From an uncultured Gammaproteobacteria bacterium (GTDB lineage Bacteria; Pseudomonadota; Gammaproteobacteria; Ga0077536): 10,346 nucleotides of DNA. Position numbers and translations under genes: made by a program. Where the stretch lies: positions 1 to 10,346 of the forward strand of contig CAIPNE010000907.1 of assembly GCA_903866355.1 (NCBI GenBank), read 5' to 3'. This document shows, piece by piece, positions 1 to 5,212 of the stretch (its first letter is position 1; every line of letters starts with the position of its first letter). Under the pieces are notes generated by a model. The model searched no databases. It saw only the letters and a list, made by a program, of their open reading frames with translations, and was not told where the DNA came from.

Positions 1-1466
1 CGCCGGCTCCAACCTCGGCTCCAACCTCGGCTCCAACCTCGGCTCCAAACTCGGCTCCAACCTCGGCTCCAACCTCGGCTCCAATCTCGGCTCCAACCTC
101 GGCTCCAACCTCGGCTCCAACCTCGGCTCCAACCTCGGCTCCAACCTCGGCTCCAACCTCGGCTCCAACCTCGGCTCCAACCTCGGCTCCCACGCCGGTG
201 GCAGCCAGCGCGGTCGCGATCCGCGTGCCGGAGCTCGGCGATTTTGCGGAAGTGGACGTCATCGAAGTGTTGGTTCAAGTGGGCGACGAAATTAGCTTGG
301 ACAGCCCCTTAGTCACACTAGAAAGTGACAAAGCCACCATGGAAATACCGGCACCTGTCGCGGGTCGCGTGGTGCGGGTGCTGCTCAAGGTCGGTGACAA
401 AGTCACGACCGGCACGCCCATCGTTGAAGTCGCCGCCAGCACCCCGCCGATGCCGGTCGCGGCCCCGCCAACCACCCCCTCGGTGGTAAGCACCGCCCAG
501 CCGCTGCTGCCCGCCAGTCCTGCCCCGGCAGGACCCGCCGAAGAGAGCGTGGCCCACACCCGTATCCATGCCGGGCCTGCGATGCGCCGGTTGGCGCGCG
601 AACTGGGGGTCGATCTCGCCACGGTCCAAGGCAGTGGCCGCCGCGCGCGCATCGTGCGCGAGGATGTCGTGGGTCATGTCAAAAAAATCTTGTCCAGCGC
701 CCCAACAACCGCGCCAGCCGCGCCCGTCGGGTTGCTTCCAACGGCGCCTACCGTGGACTTCTCCCGATTTGGCGAAATCGACACCCAGCCGCTGTCTAAA
801 ATACGCCGCAGCATCGGACAGAATCTCCACCGTGCCTGGATTACCGTGCCCCACGTCACCCAGTTCGATGAAGCCGACATCACCGACTTGGAGGCGTTTA
901 GAAAAACGCAGAGCGCGACTGCGCAAGCCGCCGGCACCAAGCTCACGCTCCTCGCCTTCTTGGTGAAAGTTGTGACGGTGGCGCTGGCTCGCTTCCCGGA
1001 TTTCAACGCATCCCTGGCGCCCGACGGCGCCACGCTCATTCTCAAAAAATATTGTCATATTGGCATTGCCGCTAATACACCGCGCGGTCTGTTGGTACCG
1101 GTGCTGCGCGATGCCAATCGCAAAGGGTTGCTCGACATCGCGCGCGAAGTGGCAGAACTCGGCCAAAAAGCCCGCGATGGCAAACTCACGCCGGCGGAAA
1201 TGCAGGGCGGATGCTTCACCATTTCTAGTTTGGGTGGCGTCAGTGGCACCAGTTTCACGCCGATTATCAATGTGCCGGAGGTGGCCATTTTGGGTATTTC
1301 ACCGGCCGCCATTAAACCGGTGTGGCGCAACGGCACGTTTGAGCCACGGCTGTTATTACCGCTCTCGTTATCCTACGACCATCGTGTCATCGATGGCGTG
1401 GCGGGTGCGGAATTCACCCGCTATTTAGGGCAACTATTGGGCGATATTCGCCAGATCCTGCTCTAG
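1..1466 (+). CDS. aceF: Pyruvate dehydrogenase E2 subunit (dihydrolipoyllysine-residue acetyltransferase), 5'-partial
   Basis: E2 core of the cytoplasmic pyruvate dehydrogenase complex; it moves the acetyl group from lipoyl-lysine to CoA. The frame is open to the left edge (first full codon at 3), so the true start lies outside. The visible 487 residues hold, in order: a Ser-Ala-Pro-Thr repeat linker (about 1-65); a lipoyl domain (about 70-142) with the lipoylation motif ESDKATME, whose lysine codon is at 330-332; a second Ala/Pro-rich linker; a peripheral subunit-binding domain (about 188-225); and the catalytic acyltransferase domain (about 255-487) ending with the signature DHRVIDG (catalytic His about 460). 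Stretches such as ITVPHVTQFDEADITDLEAF and MQGGCFTISS resemble E. coli AceF more than the 2-oxoglutarate E2, which supports E2p. A repeat linker before this lipoyl domain implies at least one more lipoyl domain upstream. The GTG at 198 is an internal codon, not the start. No lpd gene follows. Confidence 0.95.
   Translation, partial: PAPTSAPTSAPTSAPNSAPTSAPTSAPISAPTSAPTSAPTSAPTSAPTSAPTSAPTSAPTSAPTPVAASAVAIRVPELGDFAEVDVIEVLVQVGDEISLDSPLVTLESDKATMEIPAPVAGRVVRVLLKVGDKVTTGTPIVEVAASTPPMPVAAPPTTPSVVSTAQPLLPASPAPAGPAEESVAHTRIHAGPAMRRLARELGVDLATVQGSGRRARIVREDVVGHVKKILSSAPTTAPAAPVGLLPTAPTVDFSRFGEIDTQPLSKIRRSIGQNLHRAWITVPHVTQFDEADITDLEAFRKTQSATAQAAGTKLTLLAFLVKVVTVALARFPDFNASLAPDGATLILKKYCHIGIAANTPRGLLVPVLRDANRKGLLDIAREVAELGQKARDGKLTPAEMQGGCFTISSLGGVSGTSFTPIINVPEVAILGISPAAIKPVWRNGTFEPRLLLPLSLSYDHRVIDGVAGAEFTRYLGQLLGDIRQILL
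4..183 (+). repeat. 12-bp coding minisatellite, 15 tandem units, in the aceF linker
   Basis: Fifteen consecutive copies of CGGCTCCAACCT, followed by a decayed partial copy at 184-193. Only two units differ from consensus: C to A at 49 (Thr to Asn) and C to T at 85 (Thr to Ile). The unit is a multiple of three and in frame with aceF, reading Ser-Ala-Pro-Thr with the same codons each time (TCG GCT CCA ACC). Bases 1-3 no longer match the unit, so the left boundary of the array is probably at or very near the window edge. Flexible Ala/Pro-rich linkers between lipoyl domains are known in E2 proteins. The near-identity at DNA level suggests recent expansion by slippage or unequal crossover. Confidence 0.97.
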
Positions 1467-1958
1467 GTGGCGATGGCCTTAACGCCGCCGCGGGCGCGCT
1501 TCTCCATTTGTCTGGTGGAAGACGATGACAGCCAACTGCTGTTTCTAAAACGGGCCCCAGACCGTGAATTGGGCCCGGACAAATGGGGGTTTCCCGCCGG
1601 ACACATCGAACCCGGCGAGAGCCCGGAAGAATGCGCGCGCCGGGAGCTAGGCGAGGAAATTGGCACTGATCACCAACTGATAGAGCTCGCGCGCCTAGGC
1701 CCGCGCCGCGACAGCCTGTTTGGGGGAATCTACGAGGTGCACCTTTTCCACTACCGCTGGGTGCGCGGGCAGGTCACGCTGAACGACGAACATACCGCTT
1801 ATCGTTGGCTGACGATGCACGATTATCGGGGGTTGGACGTCATGCGTGGCGTTGATGAAGACATTCGTCTGCTCGATCTGTGGCCGTTGGAGTGCCTGCA
1901 TCTGGATAAAATTCCCACCCACCTCGGGGGACTCGTCGTCGTGCCAGCGCGCGCATGA
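1467..1958 (+). CDS. Nudix hydrolase, substrate unknown
   Basis: A 163-residue Nudix-fold protein, expected to cleave a nucleoside diphosphate linked to another moiety, with divalent metal. The Nudix box is at residues 45-67: Gly45, Glu51, Arg59-Glu60, Glu63-Glu64 and Gly66 are all in the expected spacing. The last, usually aliphatic, position is Thr67. A WGFPAGHIEPGE approach to the box is typical of small single-domain Nudix enzymes. No additional domain is visible, and the substrate cannot be read from the sequence. GTG at 1467 directly follows the aceF stop; ATG at 1473 is an equally good start and shortens the protein by two residues. No clear Shine-Dalgarno is seen, so translation may be coupled to aceF. 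The 3' end overlaps the next gene by 4 bases (ATGA), indicating one transcript. Confidence 0.9.
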   Translation: MAMALTPPRARFSICLVEDDDSQLLFLKRAPDRELGPDKWGFPAGHIEPGESPEECARRELGEEIGTDHQLIELARLGPRRDSLFGGIYEVHLFHYRWVRGQVTLNDEHTAYRWLTMHDYRGLDVMRGVDEDIRLLDLWPLECLHLDKIPTHLGGLVVVPARA

Positions 1959-2734
1959 GCGCAAATCTTGCCTTGGCCCACGAGGTTCAAGGTACCGGGC
2001 CACCGCTGGTCATCCTGCACGGACTTTTTGGCTCGGCGCGGAACTGGCAAAGCGTCGCCCGCGACTTGGCCGGGCGCTACCGGGTAGTGCGGGTAGATTT
2101 ACGCAATCATGGACATTCACCGCACGCCGCGCGCATGGATTACGCGGCCCTAGCTGCCGATGTCCACACCCTCTTGGCAGAGCTGGCACTCACCGAGGTC
2201 ACGCTGCTCGGCCACAGCATGGGCGGCAAAACCGCGATGACGCTCGCCCTCACTGAGCCCGCCCGGATCGCCCGTCTGATCGTGGTAGACATTGCCCCGG
2301 TGGCGTACGCCGACCAACACACGCCCGTCATCGACGCACTGTTAGCGCTGCCCTTGGACGCCATTCGGCGGCGCCAGGAGGCCGATACTTTATTGCAGGC
2401 GGCCATTCCGGATGCCTCGGTCCGACTATTTGTGCTCCAGAACTTGGTGTTGGAGGCGAGCGGTGCGCGCTGGCGGTTGAATCTGCCGGCGCTAAAAAAT
2501 GGCATGGCAGCACTGAGCGGTGGACTGCCGGTCGCCACCACTGCCCGTTTTGCCGGCACCAGCTGCTTTATCCGTGGCGAACACTCCGCGCGCGTGCTGC
2601 CCACCCATGCGGCGCTGATCCGCGCGCACTTTCCCCACAGTAGCGTGCACACCGTGGCCGGGGCTGGTCATTGGCCGCACGCCGAAGCGCCGGACGAATT
2701 CACCCGCGCGCTGGCCGACTGCCTATTCATCTGA
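1955..2734 (+). CDS. ybfF: YbfF-like alpha/beta hydrolase (putative acyl-CoA/ester esterase)
   Basis: A 259-residue alpha/beta-hydrolase. The oxyanion-hole strand and HGLFGS motif are at 22-27, the RNHGHS segment at 50-55, the nucleophile elbow GHSMGG at 86-91 with Ser88 as nucleophile, and the catalytic His239 in GAGHWPH near the C terminus. HGLFGS, VDLRNHG, GHSMGGK and VDIAPV are all characteristic of the YbfF branch, whose E. coli member hydrolyses short to medium acyl esters and acyl-CoA in vitro. The physiological substrate is unknown. Length is normal for the family (about 255). There is no signal peptide, so it is cytoplasmic. The start ATG overlaps the Nudix stop, and no Shine-Dalgarno is visible, consistent with translational coupling. 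The gene is the last of the aceF-side run before a 102-bp gap. Confidence 0.88.
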   Translation: MSANLALAHEVQGTGPPLVILHGLFGSARNWQSVARDLAGRYRVVRVDLRNHGHSPHAARMDYAALAADVHTLLAELALTEVTLLGHSMGGKTAMTLALTEPARIARLIVVDIAPVAYADQHTPVIDALLALPLDAIRRRQEADTLLQAAIPDASVRLFVLQNLVLEASGARWRLNLPALKNGMAALSGGLPVATTARFAGTSCFIRGEHSARVLPTHAALIRAHFPHSSVHTVAGAGHWPHAEAPDEFTRALADCLFI

Positions 2735-2769
2735 ACAGCTCGTCTAAACAGCTCGTCTGAACAGCGTCT
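2730..2769. repeat. Three tandem copies of a 13-bp unit after ybfF
   Basis: Units TCTGAACAGCTCG (2730-2742), TCTAAACAGCTCG (2743-2755) and TCTGAACAGCGTCT (2756-2769, last copy slightly altered). The first copy contains the ybfF stop codon. No inverted symmetry is visible, and the unit does not match the ArgR box consensus. Probably a small slippage product; a binding site cannot be excluded. Confidence 0.85.
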
Positions 2770-2774
2770 TGCGG

Positions 2775-2803
2775 TGGACTGGCCTGTCCCCCTTGGGCAA
2801 AAT
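2775..2803 (+). promoter_or_regulatory. Candidate sigma70-type promoter for argG
   Basis: TGGACT at 2775-2780 (4 of 6 to the -35 consensus), a 17-bp spacer, then CAAAAT at 2798-2803 (4 of 6 to the -10 consensus). Transcription would begin near 2810, leaving a leader of about 27 bases before the argG ATG. The position in the only sizeable gap on this strand fits, but both boxes are imperfect and chance matches of this quality are common. Confidence 0.3.
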
Positions 2804-2836
2804 GCGCGCTCCTCGTTAACGGCGTACGGTGCTCTT

Positions 2837-4051
2837 ATGTCAAAAGCTTCAATCAAAAAAGAGGTGCTCGCCTACTCGGGCGGTCTGGATACCTCGGTGA
2901 TCCTCAAGTGGCTGCAGACCACCTACGAGTGCGAAATCGTCACCTTCACCGCCGACTTAGGCCAGGGTGAGGAACTGGAACCGGCCCGCCATAAAGCCAA
3001 CTTGATGGGGGTTAAAGAAATCTTCATCGATGACCTGCGCGAAGAATTTGTGCGCGACTTCGTTTTCCCCATGTTTCGGGCCAATACCCTCTACGAAGGT
3101 GAATACCTGCTGGGGACCTCGATTGCGCGCCCGCTGATCGCCAAACGGCTGGTGGAAATTGCGCGCCTGACCGGCGCCGACGCGATCTCGCACGGCGCCA
3201 CCGGCAAGGGCAACGACCAAGTGCGCTTCGAACTGGGCGCCTACGCCCTGCAGCCCGATATCCAGATCATCGCGCCGTGGCGCGAGTGGGACCTGACCTC
3301 GCGTGAGACGCTGTTGGCCTACGCTGCCGAACATCAAATTCCCATCGAATATCAGCAGAGCAAACGCTCGCCCTATTCCATGGATGCCAATCTGCTGCAT
3401 ATTTCTTATGAAGGTGGCGTACTGGAAGACACTTGGACCCCCGCCGAAGAAAGCATGTGGCGCTGGAGTGTGTCGCCGGAAGCGGCGCCCGATCACGCGC
3501 AAATGATCGATATTGAATTTTCGCACGGCGATCCGGTGGCGCTAGACGGCGAGCGGCTGAGCCCGGCCGAATTACTGGCGAAGCTGAACATCATCGGTGG
3601 TGCGTTGGGCATCGGGCGGCTCGATCTGGTGGAGAACCGCTACGTCGGGATGAAATCACGGGGCTGCTATGAAACCCCCGGCGGGACTATTTTGCTGCGC
3701 GCCCATCGGGCCATTGAGTCCATCACACTCGACCGCGAAGTCGCGCATCTCAAAGACGAACTCATGCCGCGCTACGCAGCCCTAATTTACAACGGCTATT
3801 GGTGGAGCCCGGAACGCGTGCTGCTACAGCAACTCATCGACGACTCCCAAGCACGGGTGAACGGTGTGGTGCGGCTCAAGCTCTACAAGGGCAACGTGAC
3901 GGTGGTGGGGCGTCAATCCGCCAACGACAGCCTGTTTAGCACCGCGCTGGCGACCTTCGAAGACGATGCCGGCAGCTACAACCAAGCGGATGCCGGTGGG
4001 TTTATTCGGCTCAACGCCCTGCGCCTGCGGGTGGCTGCCAAGCGCGGCTGA
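2837..4051 (+). CDS. argG: Argininosuccinate synthase
   Basis: Cytoplasmic enzyme of arginine biosynthesis: citrulline + aspartate + ATP give argininosuccinate + AMP + pyrophosphate. The 404-residue protein has the N-type ATP pyrophosphatase P-loop SGGLDTS at residues 14-20 and the citrulline/aspartate-binding segment GATGKGNDQVRFE at 120-132. The later stretches SPYSMDANLLH and GRLDLVENRYVGMKSRG are also family signatures. Length fits the roughly 400-residue ArgG class. The frame is open upstream to a GTG at 2774, but ATG 2837 is chosen because MSKASIKKEVLAYSGG aligns with the normal ArgG N terminus and the extra 21 codons resemble nothing in the family. The ribosome-binding site is weak. 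No other arg gene is in the window. It converges on hvfC with 12 bases between stop codons. Confidence 0.97.
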   Translation: MSKASIKKEVLAYSGGLDTSVILKWLQTTYECEIVTFTADLGQGEELEPARHKANLMGVKEIFIDDLREEFVRDFVFPMFRANTLYEGEYLLGTSIARPLIAKRLVEIARLTGADAISHGATGKGNDQVRFELGAYALQPDIQIIAPWREWDLTSRETLLAYAAEHQIPIEYQQSKRSPYSMDANLLHISYEGGVLEDTWTPAEESMWRWSVSPEAAPDHAQMIDIEFSHGDPVALDGERLSPAELLAKLNIIGGALGIGRLDLVENRYVGMKSRGCYETPGGTILLRAHRAIESITLDREVAHLKDELMPRYAALIYNGYWWSPERVLLQQLIDDSQARVNGVVRLKLYKGNVTVVGRQSANDSLFSTALATFEDDAGSYNQADAGGFIRLNALRLRVAAKRG

Positions 4052-4081
4052 CTAGCCCACGGTTCAGTTCAGGTGCCGCGC
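4042..4081. terminator. Inverted repeat shared by the convergent argG and hvfC ends
   Basis: A perfect 7-bp inverted repeat, GCGCGGC at 4042-4048 and GCCGCGC at 4075-4081, encloses both stop codons (argG 4049-4051, hvfC 4064-4066). An inner TGA/TCA pairing (4049-4051 with 4069-4071) could extend the stem past a 3-base bulge. The arms lie in the final codons of the two genes, so the same hairpin could form in either transcript. No T-tract follows on either strand, so it does not look like a standard intrinsic terminator; it may be a transcript-end stabiliser or chance in GC-rich sequence. Confidence 0.3.
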
Positions 4082-4813
4082 CCCGAGCACAATCTCGCGC
4101 TGTCGTAACACCTCCAGAATCTCCCGCCCGGCGGCGACCAGCGCCGCCGGATCGGGATGGGCTAACTCGCGCGCCAAATGGGCCAGCAACTCGCCCCCGC
4201 GGCCAGCCTGCGGGTCGGCCATCAACGCCACCAAACGGGCCGTCGTGGGCGTGAGTTGCGCGCATTTTGGGGACTCATCCAAACCACGGCAAACCGCTAA
4301 AAAGCTCTGCGCGGGCGCGCAGGTCGCCGCGTTACCGGGACTGAGGGTGTGCACCGGGAATTGATACGTGCACAAGCGCAATACCGGGTTCAAGACTATC
4401 TGCCCGGCGAGCAAATCAGCGTTTAAGCCCGCACGGTCCACCACGACATCTGGCGCGAGAGTGACCTCCAAGCGCCGCCATTCATAGTCAGCCAGTTCGC
4501 TCAGGAAGGGTAAGTCGTCGGGGGCTGCGCGGCCTGCTTGGAGGTAGTCGACGAATTCGCCGGGCAGGCGCAAAAAAGACGGCGTGTGGGCGCGGTGTTC
4601 TCGGCAGAAATCGCCGACCAGCGCGCGCCAGCCCGCCGCGGGGAGCGCTGTCCGGAGCACCGGAAAGGCGTTTGCGAGCAGGTTGTCGAGATTGTTGAAA
4701 ACGAGGTCGCGATACAGTTTCAAGCGCCGCCCATTCACGCCCTGCGGCGCCGGCTGGCGCGGGTCGCGCAAATAGGCGACAAAATCGCGCTGGCATTGCT
4801 GTAAGTCGCTCAT
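4064..4813 (-). CDS. hvfC: HvfC/BufC-type DUF2063 protein, partner protein of an MNIO RiPP system
   Basis: A 249-residue protein with the DUF2063 (HvfC/BufC) layout. The N-terminal helical domain carries QRDFVAYLRDP, the conserved YRDLVFNNLDNLLANAFPVL and LPFLSELADYEW. The C-terminal domain carries NPVLRLCTYQFPVH, TARLVALM and a final HPDPAALVAAGREILEVLRQ helix. In characterised systems this protein acts with the DUF692 multinuclear non-haem iron oxidase HvfB, helping it bind and modify a small Cys-containing precursor peptide. The start is ATG at 4813, with AGGCGG about 7 bases upstream; an in-frame TTG at 4840 would add nine residues with no family support. It lies 50 bp downstream of hvfA, almost certainly on one transcript. 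The expected hvfB is not present in that gap or anywhere else in the window. Confidence 0.9.
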   Translation of the reverse strand: MSDLQQCQRDFVAYLRDPRQPAPQGVNGRRLKLYRDLVFNNLDNLLANAFPVLRTALPAAGWRALVGDFCREHRAHTPSFLRLPGEFVDYLQAGRAAPDDLPFLSELADYEWRRLEVTLAPDVVVDRAGLNADLLAGQIVLNPVLRLCTYQFPVHTLSPGNAATCAPAQSFLAVCRGLDESPKCAQLTPTTARLVALMADPQAGRGGELLAHLARELAHPDPAALVAAGREILEVLRQREIVLGARHLN

Positions 4814-4863
4814 GTCCACGCCGCCTGTGAGCCCGCCCAAAGCCGCGCCACCGGCCGTTTTTA

Positions 4864-5109
4864 CTACTTACCGCCCGCATCCTCGTCGCCCGCGCCCTTG
4901 TCACCGTCGTCACCACCCTTCGCACCACAGCCACCTTCCTTACCGTGGCCACCGCAAGCGCCTTCGGTTGCCGCCGGATGGCTCGCGTCGAAAGACACCA
5001 CGCCAAAGGGGTTCTCGCCGGCATTAGCCAGCGGCGACGCCGCGAGACAGACCACTAAACCCATCCCGAGAGAAATTCCTAGGGGTGTGGTAGCCAGTAA
5101 TTTAGACAT
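4864..5109 (-). CDS. hvfA: HvfA-like secreted Cys-containing RiPP precursor (probable copper-binding peptide)
   Basis: An 81-residue precursor with three parts. A signal peptide covers about residues 1-30 (MSK followed by a hydrophobic core, likely cut after ANA). A short NPFGVVSFDASHP segment follows, like the NPF stretch seen after the signal in HvfA proteins. The core region carries EGACG (49-53) and EGGCG (58-62). The last 20 residues are rich in Gly, Asp and Lys. In HvfA of Haemophilus, EGKCG-type motifs have their cysteines converted by HvfB/HvfC to oxazolone-thioamide groups that bind copper; the same role is inferred here. The mature peptide (about 51 residues) keeps only Cys52 and Cys61, fewer motifs than many relatives. 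ATG 5109 is preferred over an in-frame ATG at 5142 because it has a good Shine-Dalgarno and begins directly with a normal signal peptide. hvfC follows; lysS lies 90 bp upstream on the same strand. Confidence 0.82.
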   Translation of the reverse strand: MSKLLATTPLGISLGMGLVVCLAASPLANAGENPFGVVSFDASHPAATEGACGGHGKEGGCGAKGGDDGDKGAGDEDAGGK

Positions 5110-5117
5110 TGTTTTAA

Positions 5118-5121
5118 CCTC
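5118..5121 (-). promoter_or_regulatory. Shine-Dalgarno of hvfA
   Basis: GAGG on the minus strand, 8 bases before ATG 5109 (CTGAGGTTAAAACA then ATG). It is one of the clearest ribosome-binding sites in the window and decides the start in favour of 5109 over 5142. Confidence 0.7.
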
Positions 5122-5190
5122 AGTTGTAGGGCTAGACGGCAACTGAAAAAACGGCCGCCTAGTCAGATGTGATTACTACGTTGCCAACCG

Positions 5191-5212
5191 CCGCGCTGAT
5201 CACTCCGCGCGG
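5191..5212 (-). other. GC-rich hairpin over the lysS stop codon
   Basis: CCGCGC and GCGCGG form a 6-bp all-GC inverted repeat (5191-5196 and 5207-5212) around a 10-base loop containing the lysS stop TGA. No T-run follows directly; a T6 tract lies about 40 bases further downstream (5151-5146) without an adjacent hairpin. It may weakly terminate or stabilise the lysS message, but it is not a convincing intrinsic terminator. Confidence 0.25.

Noticed and set aside
1..193. CRISPR or non-coding satellite
   Set aside because: Units are only 12 bp with no spacers, and they are in frame with a lipoyl domain, so they are coding sequence.
318..1166. Minus-strand open frame of 282 codons opposite aceF
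   Set aside because: Lies wholly over conserved E2 coding sequence and shows no protein family features.
198..1466. aceF starting at GTG 198
   Set aside because: The frame is open through the whole repeat array to the left edge, and the array is a typical E2 linker in composition; the start must be further upstream.
2774..2836. N-terminal extension of argG from GTG 2774
   Set aside because: The extra 21 residues have no counterpart in ArgG proteins, and ATG 2837 gives the standard N terminus just before the P-loop.
5123..5151. Promoter for hvfA with TACAAC as -10
   Set aside because: The hexamer 17 bases upstream is TTTTTT, with 2 of 6 matches, and the start would fall almost on the Shine-Dalgarno.
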